This document shows positions 1-8,894 of a stretch of DNA of 64,000 bases, in pieces (the stretch's first letter is position 1; each line of letters starts with the position of its first letter). The stretch is taken from the NCBI RefSeq assembly GCF_000160115.1, contig NZ_GG665866.1:682001-746000 (forward strand), in the 5' to 3' direction. The DNA comes from Shuttleworthella satelles DSM 14600. GTDB taxonomy: Bacteria; Bacillota; Clostridia; Lachnospirales; Lachnospiraceae. The translations under genes and the position numbers were made by a program. The notes under the pieces are model-generated. The model searched no databases and had not been told where the DNA came from. It saw nothing but the letters and a program-made list of their open reading frames with translations.

Positions 1-165
1 AGCGTTACGTATTTCCTTCTCCATCGCGTTATACTGCTCAAGACTAAGAACAACAACATTGCGGTCGGCCTTTCTTGTGACAATAATGGTCTCTCCCTGA
101 TCCGTCACAAGGTCACAGTAGTCCTTTAACTTATTCCTCATGGTTGTATAATTAACAGCTAACAT
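1..165 (-). CDS. Phd/YefM-family antitoxin, C-terminus cut off by window edge
   Basis: The first 55 codons of a small protein begin MLAVNYTTMRNKLKDYC and continue with ETIIVTRK and NVVVLSLEQYNAM. This is the usual N-terminal fold of YefM/Phd antitoxins, which bind their own promoter through this part and neutralise a RelE/YoeB-type RNase through the missing C-terminal part. The ATG is preceded by a good GGAGG ribosome site at about 171-176, which fixes the start. Two TGTAC half-sites lie in the promoter just upstream, as expected for an autoregulated toxin-antitoxin operon. The toxin gene, if present, lies beyond the left edge, so pairing with YoeB is an inference. Confidence 0.8.
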   Translation of the reverse strand, partial: MLAVNYTTMRNKLKDYCDLVTDQGETIIVTRKADRNVVVLSLEQYNAMEKEIRNA

Positions 166-179
166 GGCGCACCTCCTTA

Positions 180-218
180 TGTACTTATTACTGTACAATA
201 TCCTGTTCTTGTTTTCAA
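180..218 (-). promoter_or_regulatory. Promoter and candidate YefM operator
   Basis: On the minus strand TTGAAA (213-218) and TACAGT (190-195) are separated by 17 bp. TGTACA at 192-197 and TGTACT at 180-185 lie 12 bp apart and overlap the -10 box. E. coli YefM is known to bind repeats with a TGTACA core, so this fits an autorepression site; binding itself is inferred. Confidence 0.6.
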
Positions 219-307
219 TCGTCGAATGTATGGCCATAGACAAGTGAGCCTTCCAGAAGCGGACCATAATCATTCACCAGATCTTTATCGGGGAAGTCAA
301 AATTCCC

Positions 308-351
308 CAAAAAGGAAAACGACATAATCAGAAGCGCCTGATTATGCCGTC
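308..351 (-). terminator. Rho-independent terminator of ileS
   Basis: Read on the minus strand, CATAATCAG pairs with CTGATTATG around a GCGCTT loop, flanked by ACG/CGT pairs, and is followed by a T-rich run. It lies about 30 bp past the ileS stop. Confidence 0.75.
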
Positions 352-378
352 ATACTCTTTAGAAAAAATCTCTTGTTG

Positions 379-3300
379 TCAACCAAGCCTGGCGACCGAC
401 AGGGTCACCTTCTCTCCGTTGATATCCCACTCCTTGGAGTAGCCGTCCACAGAGCCCTCGGCGATGGAGTCCGCCATGGTCTCCGCAGTGATCTCCTCAC
501 CATGTGCCGCGCAGATCGCGCCGATCTTCTCGTTGCCGCGGTAGGCAATGGCGATGTGATCCATGACCTCGAAGCCCGCCTCCTTGCGCATGGTCTGCAG
601 CTTGGAGATGATCTCACGGACCATTCCCTCTTCCCGCAGAGCGTCGGTCAGGTTGGTATTCAGGACAACGGTCACATTGTTGTCCCCGTCCGTCACATAG
701 CCTTCCTTCTGGGTCATGGTAATCAAAAGGTCATCCTCAGTCAGCTCGATAGAGGCGTCAACCTCAGGCAGAGTGATCTTGCCCTTCTCCTGAAGCTGGG
801 CGTAGGCGGCATTTCCGTCCAGGCCGGACAGGGCCTTCTGAATCCGGCCCAGGAACCTGCCGTACTTGGGGCCGACGGTTCTTAACTGCGGCTTGAAGAT
901 ATAGGTCGTAAAGGCGGTGACATCTGTCACAAACTCAGCCTTCTTCACATTCAGCTCATCCTCAATGATGGCCGCATAGAAGTCATTCAGATGATTCTCC
1001 GCCTTGATGTACATCTGGGCCAGTGGCTGGCGATTCTTGATGTTGGAGGCATTGCGGCAGGCGCGGCCGAAGACAACGATCTTCAGCAGCTCCTTCATGT
1101 CGGATTCCAGCTTCTCATCAATCAGGCTCTCATCGCAGGCAGGGAAGTCACACAAATGAACGGACTCGGGCGCATCCGCATCCAGGCTGCAGACCAGGTT
1201 GCGGTAGATCTCATCGGTCATGAAGGGAATCATGGGAGCGGCGAGCTTAACGAAGGTCACCAGACAGGTATAGAGAGTCAGATAGGCATTGATCTTGTCC
1301 TGCTCTAACCCCTTCGCCCAGTAACGCTGGCGGCTCCTCCTGACATACCAGTTAGACAGGTCGTCAATGAAATCCTGCAGGGCTCTTCCGGCCTCGGGGA
1401 TCCGGTAGGCTCCCAGATTCTCGTCGACTGCCTTAACCGTGGAGTTCAGGCGGCTGAGTGCCCAGCGATCCATGACGGACAGCTGATCCGTCTGCAAGCG
1501 GTACTTCGTGGGATCAAAGGCGTCAATGTTGGCGTAGAGTACATAGAAGGCATAGGTGTTCCAGAGGGTGTTGAGGAACTTGCGCTGTCCCTCCTCCACC
1601 GCCTTGCCATGGAACTTATTGGGCAGCCAGGGGTTGGAGTTGGTGTAGAAGTACCAGCGAATGGCGTCCGCCCCGTAGGTGGACAGGGCCTCCATGGGGT
1701 CGACGGCATTTCCCTTGGACTTGGACATCTTCTGTCCCTTGCCGTCCAGGACATGGCCCAATACAATGACGTTCTTATAGGGGGCCCTGCCGAAGAGAAT
1801 GGTGGACTCCGCCATCAGGGAGTAGAACCAGCCGCGGGTCTGATCAACCGCCTCCGAGATGAAGTCCGCGGGGAACTGCTGCTCGAACTTGTCCTGATTC
1901 TCGAAGGGATAGTGATGCTGGGCATATGGCATGGCGCCGGAGTCGAACCAGACATCTACAACCTCGGGGACACGGTGCATGGGTTTCCCGCAGTGAGGGC
2001 AGGGGAAGGTCACCCAGTCGATATAGGGCCGATGCAGCTCAATGTCCGCCATGGCGGCATCTCCTGTCCTCTCGACCAGCTCGGCGCGAGACCCGATGCA
2101 TTCCTGGTGACCGCAATCATCGCACTCCCAGATATTGAGGGGAGTTCCCCAATAGCGGTTGCGGGAAATGCCCCAATCCTGAATATTCTCCAGCCAGTTG
2201 CCGAATCTCCCCTCACCGATTGACGGTGGAATCCAGTTGACCGACTTGTTGTTCTTGACCAGGTCGTCCTTGACAGCGGTCATCTTGATAAACCAGGACT
2301 CTCTCGCGAAGTAGAGCAGGGGGGTATCGCATCTCCAGCAGTGGGGATAGTCATGCTCAAAGCTGGGCGCGTCAAAGAGGAGGCCTCTCTCCTCCAGATC
2401 GGTCAAAACCGCCGGATCAGCGGACTTGGCCCCATTTGCCATTTCCTCCTCTGTGGGCTTGCAGCGCATCCCGGCAAAGGGGGTCTCAGCCTTCATACAG
2501 CCCTTCTCGTCCACCATCTGAACGAAGGGGAGATCATATTTGCGGCCGACACGGGCATCGTCCTCACCAAAGGCGGGAGCCTCGTGGACGATACCGGTAC
2601 CATCGGACATGGTGACATAGTCATCGACCTCAATGAAGAAGGCCTTCTTGTGTGACTTTTCAACCGCCTTCGCCGCGCAGTCATAGAGGGGCTCATACTC
2701 ACGGTACTCAAGATCCGCGCCCTGCATGGTCTCAATGATCTGATAGGCGGGCTGATCATCTTTGGCCAGGGGCCCAAGGACCTTATCCAGGAGTGCCTTG
2801 GCCATATAGTAGGTGAACCCGTCAACGCATTTAACCTTGGCATAGATCTCAAGGGGATTCACGCAGAGGGCAATGTTGGAGGGCAGGGTCCAGGGCGTCG
2901 TAGTCCAGGCCAGGAAATACGCGTCTTCTCCCTTGGCCTTAAAGCGAACGACTGCCGACCGTTCCCTGACCGTCTTATAGCCCTGCGCCACCTCCTGCGA
3001 GGACAGGGGAGTCCCGCAGCGGGGGCAGTAGGGAACAACCTTAAATCCCTTGTAGAGCAGCTTCTTGTCCCAGATCTGCTTGAGTCCCCACCACTCGGAC
3101 TCGATGAAGTTGTTGTCATAGGTAATGTAAGGGTGATCCATGTCAGCCCAGAAACCAACGGCACCGGAGAAATCCTCCCACATGCCCTTGTACTCCCAGA
3201 CTGACTCCTTGCACTGCTCGACAAAGGGCTGGATGCCGTACTCCTCGATCTGGTCTTTGCCGTCCAGTCCAAGCTTCTTCTCAACACCGATCTCAACGGG

Positions 3301-3576
3301 AAGTCCGTGGGTGTCCCAGCCGGCCTTGCGAGGAACGAAATTGCCCTTCATGGTCTGGTACCTGGGGATCATGTCCTTGATCACACGGGTTAAGACATGG
3401 CCGATATGGGGCTTCCCGTTCGCCGTCGGAGGACCGTCATAAAAGGTAAAGGTTGACTGCTTTTTGGAGGGATCCATCGACTTCTCGAAGATATGATGAT
3501 CCTCCCAGAATTTCCTGGTCTCTCTCTCCCTCTGAACGAAGTTGAGGTCATTTGTCACTTTCCTGTAAGTAGACAT
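379..3576 (-). CDS. ileS: Isoleucyl-tRNA synthetase, long (type 2) form
   Basis: This is a class I synthetase that charges tRNA-Ile in the cytoplasm. The HIGH signature is seen in GKPHIGH (residues 57-60) and the KMSKS loop at 616-620; a CPHCG-type cysteine pair lies in the editing/insert region. At 1065 residues it is longer than the 930-940 residue bacterial type and matches the eukaryote-like type 2 enzymes, which are known to be poorly inhibited by mupirocin; resistance here is an inference from type only. The ATG has an AAAGGA ribosome site. Expression is controlled by the T-box leader upstream, and the gene ends at a terminator, so it is monocistronic. Confidence 0.97.
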   Translation of the reverse strand: MSTYRKVTNDLNFVQRERETRKFWEDHHIFEKSMDPSKKQSTFTFYDGPPTANGKPHIGHVLTRVIKDMIPRYQTMKGNFVPRKAGWDTHGLPVEIGVEKKLGLDGKDQIEEYGIQPFVEQCKESVWEYKGMWEDFSGAVGFWADMDHPYITYDNNFIESEWWGLKQIWDKKLLYKGFKVVPYCPRCGTPLSSQEVAQGYKTVRERSAVVRFKAKGEDAYFLAWTTTPWTLPSNIALCVNPLEIYAKVKCVDGFTYYMAKALLDKVLGPLAKDDQPAYQIIETMQGADLEYREYEPLYDCAAKAVEKSHKKAFFIEVDDYVTMSDGTGIVHEAPAFGEDDARVGRKYDLPFVQMVDEKGCMKAETPFAGMRCKPTEEEMANGAKSADPAVLTDLEERGLLFDAPSFEHDYPHCWRCDTPLLYFARESWFIKMTAVKDDLVKNNKSVNWIPPSIGEGRFGNWLENIQDWGISRNRYWGTPLNIWECDDCGHQECIGSRAELVERTGDAAMADIELHRPYIDWVTFPCPHCGKPMHRVPEVVDVWFDSGAMPYAQHHYPFENQDKFEQQFPADFISEAVDQTRGWFYSLMAESTILFGRAPYKNVIVLGHVLDGKGQKMSKSKGNAVDPMEALSTYGADAIRWYFYTNSNPWLPNKFHGKAVEEGQRKFLNTLWNTYAFYVLYANIDAFDPTKYRLQTDQLSVMDRWALSRLNSTVKAVDENLGAYRIPEAGRALQDFIDDLSNWYVRRSRQRYWAKGLEQDKINAYLTLYTCLVTFVKLAAPMIPFMTDEIYRNLVCSLDADAPESVHLCDFPACDESLIDEKLESDMKELLKIVVFGRACRNASNIKNRQPLAQMYIKAENHLNDFYAAIIEDELNVKKAEFVTDVTAFTTYIFKPQLRTVGPKYGRFLGRIQKALSGLDGNAAYAQLQEKGKITLPEVDASIELTEDDLLITMTQKEGYVTDGDNNVTVVLNTNLTDALREEGMVREIISKLQTMRKEAGFEVMDHIAIAYRGNEKIGAICAAHGEEITAETMADSIAEGSVDGYSKEWDINGEKVTLSVARLG

Positions 3577-3597
3577 GCTCTATCCTTTCTCTGGTAT

Positions 3598-3628
3598 AAA
3601 AAAATCCCTCGCCCGCACAGGACAAGAG
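3598..3628 (-). terminator. Regulated terminator of the ileS T-box
   Basis: CTCTTGTCC pairs with GGGCGAGGG over nine positions (with G-U pairs) around a TGTGC loop and is followed by A and seven T on the minus strand. The 5' arm overlaps the T-box segment, as required for the tRNA-controlled switch. Confidence 0.8.
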
Positions 3629-4085
3629 ACTCTTGCTAACCACCCATACGAAGTACTTGATTCCTCCCGCTCGATTTCAGCTCGCTCCGTCAAACCACAC
3701 CTTTTCGTCGGTCGACCTCGCGTCTGTACGATACCGGGATTCCCGCATACACGCTCTCCATAACGGGGAGATACCGTCCTTCCTACACAGGCACACGACA
3801 AATTCCCTTCTCCTGATCCGCTTCTCCCCATTAAAAATCAAGGGAAGAGAAGATCCTCTCAAATCAGAAAATGTCCGCGCCCTTCAGTCGGCTGCCAGGA
3901 AGTGATTTTCATGGAGCTGCTAAGGTCCGATCTCTCACCAACATCGGCTCGCTCATCCGTCGCCTGCTCGACTACTCTCTTCCTCATCGCTTTGAAATAT
4001 AAAAGACGCTCCTATTATAGAGAGGGAAGCCCTCTGCGTCAATCACTTCCCCTCAGCGCTGCTCTGCGTTCTGCAGATCTCCGTT
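3598..4085 (-). promoter_or_regulatory. T-box riboswitch leader of ileS (Ile specifier ATC)
   Basis: The 640 bp gap upstream of ileS holds a T-box leader, which senses uncharged tRNA-Ile. Visible parts on the minus strand are the stem I elements GATGAGGAAGAGAGTAG and GGTGAGAGATCGG, a specifier-loop context GAAAATCAC with ATC at 3904-3906, and the T-box/antiterminator segment GGGTGGTTAGCAAGAG ending near 3628. The last departs from the common GGGTGGTACCGCGAG form: TGGT, which pairs with the tRNA 3' end, is kept, while ACCGCG is not. The terminator below completes it. The 5' limit is approximate and I see no convincing promoter for it. Confidence 0.8.
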
Positions 4086-4218
4086 ATTGATGTCTGGTGT
4101 GACTGGTGCAATTTACGATTTTGATATTTCAACAAAAATTGCTCTATGATCCGATTCACCTAGCTTTAATACATCTACTTTTTTTACACGACAAGTATCT
4201 TTCGGTATTAGAACATGA

Positions 4219-4740
4219 TCAATTGAGGTTCCCCTCCAGCGCCGTTTGCACATTCACATTCGGCCTGCTCGCCTCCTGCCCCTGCTCGAAAAGGATATTC
4301 TGCCCGGGTTGATTCGTCAGCATTTTCAAAAAGTTCGGATTGCCCGCAATTCTGACATAGGAGCCGATCAGAAGGGTCAGGGAGGCAAGCGCCATGGCAA
4401 TTCCCATAATTGCCTGCCAGCGACCCGCCTTGCTCGAATAGCGAACCAGCTGAATCACCCCAAAGGCGATCGCCGCCATAGCCACTAAGACATTGAGTCC
4501 CGTCGCAAAAAAAGCCAATGCGAAGACTCCCATCCAAAGAGCCCTCATTCCATTGGTTCGGTCAATAATCCTCCCATAGGAATCCCTCGGTCTGGGGTCA
4601 TAGGGAACCTGATAGCGCTTCATACCCTGCTGCTGACCGTCCCGCGGACGATCACCCCAATCCTCTGGCCCCTGCTGCCAGGGATGATTTGTCTCCTTCT
4701 GGTCCGATTCATAAGAATCAAATTGCCGGTTCTGATCCAT
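4219..4740 (-). CDS. Small membrane protein with acidic, Gln-rich N-terminus
   Basis: A 173-residue protein. Residues 1-60 are hydrophilic and rich in Q, D and P; residues about 65-125 form two or three hydrophobic segments (ALWMGVFALAFFATGLNVLV and a later AIMGIAMALASLTLLIGSYV); the tail is polar. This layout resembles the DUF4190-type small membrane proteins common in Firmicutes, but I do not recognise the family with certainty and give no function. It stands between the glycosyltransferase gene and the ileS leader on the same strand. Confidence 0.7.
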   Translation of the reverse strand: MDQNRQFDSYESDQKETNHPWQQGPEDWGDRPRDGQQQGMKRYQVPYDPRPRDSYGRIIDRTNGMRALWMGVFALAFFATGLNVLVAMAAIAFGVIQLVRYSSKAGRWQAIMGIAMALASLTLLIGSYVRIAGNPNFLKMLTNQPGQNILFEQGQEASRPNVNVQTALEGNLN

Positions 4741-4774
4741 CTCAGACCTCCTCTTCTTCCTGAAAATCTCCCCA

Positions 4775-5791
4775 TCAATTGAACTTCATAATCTTTCTGG
4801 TCAACTGATAGGCCTTGACCGAGAGTCTGCGGCCGGTGGGGCCGGGCAGGTTCATGGCACTTCCCATAATGCCGTAGCGCACCTTCATATAGGTGCGGCG
4901 GTCCTTCTGCTTCATGTAGCGCCAGAGGGCCCTGACCTTCTCCAGATTCTCCTTGTCATGGGAGAGGTAGGCCATAGATGTGGTGACCACTGTAATCATC
5001 TCCAGATAGCCCAGCATATACTTGCGCAGGTGCTTCTCCGTCACCTTCCAGGGATCCACGGAGTCGATCATGAGATAGTTGACCCGCAGCTGCTGGTCAA
5101 TGCGCTTAATCATGGTCTGTTCGGCAACGGACTGTCCCTCCCTGCCGATAAAGTAGCGATAGAAATTCACATTCAGGTAGTAGAGGGTCTTCACGTGCGG
5201 CAGGGGAACATAGACAAAGAGATTGTCCACATAGAAGGTATGCTTAGGCAGCTCCAGACCGCAGTCGCGAAGCATCTGGGTCCGATAGGTCACAGAGTGC
5301 ATCAGAATGGTAAAGCCCTTGATGTTGTGCTTCATCTCACTCCAGCCGATCACCTTGTTCTGGGGAAAGAGCAGGCTGTAGACCATGCGGCGTCTGGTGT
5401 TCTCATGGACCTTCTCATAGACGTAGTTGGTCAGCAGCATATCCACCGGAGTCCCCTGGCGAACTAGGCGCTTTAAGGTACTCAACACCTGCACATAGGC
5501 CTCGGGATCGACCCAGTCGTCGGAGTCAACCACCTTATAGTAGATGCCCTGCGCGTTTCTGAGTCCCGCGTTGACCGCCTCCCCGTGGCCGCCGTTGGGC
5601 TGATGAATGGCCCGACAAATTCCGGGGTACCGGGCCGCGTAGTCGTCCGCGATCTCTCCGGTCCGATCCGTCGATCCGTCGTCCACAATCAAAATCTCCA
5701 CGTCCTCTCCGCCGGGCAGGAGGGAGTTGATGCACTTCTCCATGTAGTCCTGCGAATTATAAGAGGGAATGGCAAATGTAATAATCTTCAT
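4775..5791 (-). CDS. Glycosyltransferase family 2
   Basis: The 338-residue protein starts with the GT-A fold typical of family 2: VDDGSTDRT near residue 37 binds the nucleotide and DSDDW near residue 91 holds the metal-binding aspartates. No transmembrane anchor is obvious; the C-terminal 100 residues are basic and may contact the membrane. Family members move a sugar from UDP- or GDP-sugars to lipids, teichoic acids or polysaccharides; substrate cannot be told. The upstream 286 bp has possible -10 boxes (TACAAT) but nothing decisive. Confidence 0.88.
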   Translation of the reverse strand: MKIITFAIPSYNSQDYMEKCINSLLPGGEDVEILIVDDGSTDRTGEIADDYAARYPGICRAIHQPNGGHGEAVNAGLRNAQGIYYKVVDSDDWVDPEAYVQVLSTLKRLVRQGTPVDMLLTNYVYEKVHENTRRRMVYSLLFPQNKVIGWSEMKHNIKGFTILMHSVTYRTQMLRDCGLELPKHTFYVDNLFVYVPLPHVKTLYYLNVNFYRYFIGREGQSVAEQTMIKRIDQQLRVNYLMIDSVDPWKVTEKHLRKYMLGYLEMITVVTTSMAYLSHDKENLEKVRALWRYMKQKDRRTYMKVRYGIMGSAMNLPGPTGRRLSVKAYQLTRKIMKFN

Positions 5792-6077
5792 ACGATCTCC
5801 ATCTCGCGAATCGACTTCGCATACAGAAATTCCTGTCTTTGGTTCCGGGAAAACCCCTGCCGCGTCCTTCCTCTCCCGGATACCTCCATTGTAACGCTTC
5901 CGGTCGATATGAAGCGGGTTTTCAACTGCCCTTTTCGTCTGCCGATGATCCTATTGTAGCAGTCCGTCAGAACCCTGACCCTTAATCTTTCCTGATATTT
6001 TCTCTTCGCGGTCGTTGGTCTTTGTCGTCTTAGGCTGCGAATTTTACGGTCCTTGCCGATATGCCTTTTACAGCGAC

Positions 6078-7202
6078 TCAAAGTCCCATTACTCTATCTT
6101 CTCTTTTTGGCCCCCGCTCCAATTGAATGGCTTTCGCATAGGCCGCAAACGCGGACGGAATGGCATATTTCCTGGAAATCTCCCCTATGTCCACGGGCCA
6201 GGATATCTTGTCAGCGGGCACATTTTCAACCATCTCTTTTGCCAGCTCGGCATCCGACACCCGGATCTCATAACCGATCATACGCCACTCGACGTGGCTG
6301 AAGATGTGCCTGGCCTCCTCTAGTCTCCTGATCCGCAGGGGCTCATAGCCCATCTGCTCGGCATAGGCCAAGGCGGCCTCCTCGCTCAAATGCTCTCTGA
6401 CATTGGGAAACTCATAGAGTCCCGCCAGGAGCCCCCTGTCCGGTCTTCGGTCGATGACCACCCTTGACCCGTTTCGAACAATGAAAACCGTCCTCTCCTC
6501 AATGCGCCTGGGCTTCCCCTTTGACCGCACCGGCAGATGATCCCAGCTTCCATGTCTGTTCGCCAGGCAATACTTTTTCCAGGGACACTGCCCGCAGAGG
6601 GGATCCCCATTCGGCAAGCAGGCGGTAGCTCCGATCTCCATCATCGCCTGATTAAAGATCCCTGATCCGGACGCGGGCATCACACCCTCTAAAGCAGCCT
6701 GGGCCCGTTTTTTGGCCAGATCACTCTTGATGTCGATATCATCCTCCGAGACCCTGGCCAGAATGCGGAGCACATTCCCGTCCACCGCTGGTGCAGGTAG
6801 GTCAAAGGCAATGGAAGAAATCGCCCCCGCCGTGTAGGGGCCGATTCCGGGCAGAGAGAGAATGGCGTCATAATCGGAGGGCATCTGTCCCCCGAACTTC
6901 TCCATAATGACCTCGGCCGCCTTTTGCATATTGCGGACTCTGGAATAATAGCCGAGGCCCTCCCAGAGCTTATTGAGCTGGTCCTGCGGACAGGCCGCCA
7001 GATCCGCGATGGAGGGAAGAGCTGCAAGGAAGCCCTGATAATATGGCTTGACCGCCTCCACCCGGGTCTGCTGCAGCATGATCTCTGAGACCCAGATATG
7101 ATAGGGATCTCTGTCACGCCGCCAGGGCAGATCTCTCTTATTTACTTGAAACCAGTCCATGGCCGGGGTGACCAGGGGCGACAGATCAAACTGATCCAGC
7201 AT
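6078..7202 (-). CDS. mutY: Adenine DNA glycosylase MutY
   Basis: MutY removes adenine mispaired with 8-oxoguanine. Visible hallmarks are the catalytic glutamate in SEIMLQQTRV (E40), the helix-hairpin-helix LPGIGPYTAGA (117-126), the catalytic aspartate in VDGNVLRI (D141), the iron-sulphur ligands C195, C203, C206 and C212, and a C-terminal NUDIX-like domain with FSHVEWRM (301-308) that reads 8-oxoG. Length 374 is normal. The ATG follows GGGAGGAAATA. It appears to be monocistronic. Confidence 0.95.
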   Translation of the reverse strand: MLDQFDLSPLVTPAMDWFQVNKRDLPWRRDRDPYHIWVSEIMLQQTRVEAVKPYYQGFLAALPSIADLAACPQDQLNKLWEGLGYYSRVRNMQKAAEVIMEKFGGQMPSDYDAILSLPGIGPYTAGAISSIAFDLPAPAVDGNVLRILARVSEDDIDIKSDLAKKRAQAALEGVMPASGSGIFNQAMMEIGATACLPNGDPLCGQCPWKKYCLANRHGSWDHLPVRSKGKPRRIEERTVFIVRNGSRVVIDRRPDRGLLAGLYEFPNVREHLSEEAALAYAEQMGYEPLRIRRLEEARHIFSHVEWRMIGYEIRVSDAELAKEMVENVPADKISWPVDIGEISRKYAIPSAFAAYAKAIQLERGPKREDRVMGL

Positions 7203-7475
7203 TATTTCCTCCCAAATTTATCTTTCATGCATTTATTTCAAAATAAATTGCCCTGCGCATTGGAATCTTGCTGAGCTATACCATAATATAGCCTTGCCTC
7301 TTTTAAAACACAAACTGCCCTGTATGGTCCACCTATGATCCCTCAAACAGTCTCAAAGACTTGTTATATCGTCACAATAACCTATCACATGATCACAATA
7401 AAGGGTTATAAGACAAAATATAAGTGAAATATACCGATAATCTATCCTGCAATCACAAGGATCTCTCGGACATAA
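7203..7475. other. Intergenic, AT-rich, no gene seen
   Basis: Lies between the mutY start and the terminator of the EIIC-like gene. It is more AT-rich than its surroundings and contains a TCACAATAA word twice and a related TCACAAGGA, about 25-60 bp apart. It presumably carries the mutY promoter; I see no open frame with a ribosome site. Confidence 0.5.
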
Positions 7476-7508
7476 CAAAAAAGGTGACTCTCCCAAAAAG
7501 AAGTCACC
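7476..7508 (-). terminator. Terminator of the EIIC-like gene
   Basis: On the minus strand GGTGACT pairs with AGTCACC around a 12-base loop, followed by a run of six T. It lies about 70 bp past the stop codon. Confidence 0.75.
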
Positions 7509-7575
7509 TCATTCTGCCACAGCCTTTGTTCCGGCTGATCTAGTCTCTTTAAGCTTCCTTTCTGTAAGCAAGCTT

Positions 7576-8664
7576 CTACAGCTTCTGATCCCCGAGCTTA
7601 ACCCAGCCAGCCTTCTTGACAGCCATATGAATCAGCAGGGTCAAAACCGCTGGTAAGACCAGAGAAATAAGGACCAGACCAATCCAGTCTCCGGCAGAGA
7701 TCCCCGCCTTAAGTCCCTTATCAATATCACTGATCCAACCGGAATAGACTCCCAGAGGGCCTACCAGGCCGCAGGTTCCCATCCCGCTGGAAATAGCCGG
7801 TCCGTCCATCTTCAGCTGAAAGATGCAGGTGGCAATCGGGCCCGTGATTGCGGAGGCGAGGGTCGGAGCGATCCAGATCCGGGGATTTTTGACAATGTTG
7901 CCCATCTGGAGCATAGAGGTGCCGATTCCCTGAGATACAAGGCCGCCGACCCCGTTTTCCCTGTAGGAGGCAACCGCAAAACCGACCATCTGCGCGCAGC
8001 AGCCCGCCAGGGCCGCCCCTCCTGCCAGTCCGGTCAAACCGAGTGCGGCGCAGATAGCCGCCGAGGAGATGGGCAGAGTGAGCGCAATCCCGACGACAAC
8101 CGAGACGATAATTCCCATGAAAAAGGGCTGAAGCTCTGTGGCCCACACAATAATGCTTCCCAGCTGCATCGCCGCGGAACCCAGGAGTGGGGCAATGGCC
8201 CAGGATAAGGCCACACCGATTCCGATGGTAACTGCCGGCGTGACCAGAATATCAACCTTGGTCTCCTTGGACACGGCCTTGCCGCATTCTGCAGCAATAA
8301 TTGCGACAAACAGGACGGCGAGAGGGCCGCCCGCACCGCCCAGGGCATTGGAGGCGAAGCCGACGGTGATCAGCGAAAAGAGAACCAGGGGCGGGGCGGA
8401 CAGAGCATAGCCGATGGCGCACGCCATGGCAGGACCGCTCATGGCCATGGCCATGCCGCCCACGGTATAGTCGATTCCCGCGATGGTGGCGATGGTTCTG
8501 GAGAGAGCGGCGATATGAAACTGCGTCCCCAGAGTATTAATAATAGTTCCGACCAGAAGCGAACAGAACAGGCCCTGGGCCATTGCCCCAAGGGCATCGA
8601 TCCCGTAGCGCTTCCCGGAAATAACAATATTCTTTCTCTTGAGAAAGGATTGAAAAGTGGACAT
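7576..8664 (-). CDS. Orphan PTS EIIC-like membrane transporter (PTS_EIIC_2 type)
   Basis: A 362-residue polytopic membrane protein with about nine hydrophobic segments and Gly/Ala-rich turns such as GGAGGPLAVL and SSGMGTCGLVGPLGVYSGW, which recall the PF13303 family of EIIC-like proteins. No IIA or IIB domain and no PTS genes are nearby, so phosphotransfer is doubtful and facilitated or secondary transport is possible. The chosen ATG (MSTFQSFLKRKN) has an AAGGAGG site; a longer reading frame upstream overlaps the promoter and lacks one. It lies directly downstream of niaR and has its own promoter with a palindrome at the transcription start, so nicotinate-linked transport is an attractive but unproven role. 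Confidence 0.78.
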   Translation of the reverse strand: MSTFQSFLKRKNIVISGKRYGIDALGAMAQGLFCSLLVGTIINTLGTQFHIAALSRTIATIAGIDYTVGGMAMAMSGPAMACAIGYALSAPPLVLFSLITVGFASNALGGAGGPLAVLFVAIIAAECGKAVSKETKVDILVTPAVTIGIGVALSWAIAPLLGSAAMQLGSIIVWATELQPFFMGIIVSVVVGIALTLPISSAAICAALGLTGLAGGAALAGCCAQMVGFAVASYRENGVGGLVSQGIGTSMLQMGNIVKNPRIWIAPTLASAITGPIATCIFQLKMDGPAISSGMGTCGLVGPLGVYSGWISDIDKGLKAGISAGDWIGLVLISLVLPAVLTLLIHMAVKKAGWVKLGDQKL

Positions 8665-8685
8665 GAGAGCCTCCTTGCGCATATA

Positions 8686-8733
8686 TGTCATGACACCTGC
8701 ATATACACTATGGAAAGCCCTCTGAAAAGTCAA
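8686..8733 (-). promoter_or_regulatory. Promoter of the EIIC-like gene with a palindromic operator
   Basis: TTGACT (8728-8733) and TAGTGT (8705-8710) are 17 bp apart. A perfect palindrome TGTCATGACA lies at 8686-8695, about where transcription should start, the usual place for a repressor. Its TGTC/GACA halves resemble the short palindromes described for NiaR in Gram-positive bacteria; the match is from memory and needs a motif scan. Confidence 0.55.
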
Positions 8734-8755
8734 TCTTTTTTTACACCCTGCCCTT

Positions 8756-8830
8756 CCAGCCGCATGGTATTTTTTGTTTCCGGCCGCATGATTGCCACTT
8801 AATATCTCTTTTGACTCCGGCTGCATGGTA
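8756..8830. repeat. Three-copy direct repeat upstream of the EIIC-like promoter
   Basis: CCAGCCGCATGGTA (8756-8769), CCGGCCGCATG (8780-8790) and CCGGCTGCATGGTA (8817-8830) share an 11-14 bp core. They lie 25-100 bp upstream of the -35 box. They could be activator sites or remnants of a mobile repeat. Confidence 0.55.
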
Positions 8831-8894
8831 AAAATACCGTGGCAAAAGCTTATTCCCTTCTTCCGCAGGCAATATTACAACTCACCTCCCTGCC

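Noticed and set aside
5788-6081. Basic 97-codon frame between the glycosyltransferase and mutY genes
   Set aside because: Arg/Lys-rich shadow-like composition, no ribosome site, overlaps the likely promoter of the glycosyltransferase gene.
7356-7460. Repeated TCACAATAA words considered as a CRISPR remnant or regulator array
   Set aside because: Only two exact copies, unequal spacing, no spacers and no cas genes.
8665-8826. N-terminal extension of the EIIC-like protein
   Set aside because: The extension covers the promoter, the palindrome and the direct repeats; the internal ATG has an ideal AAGGAGG.
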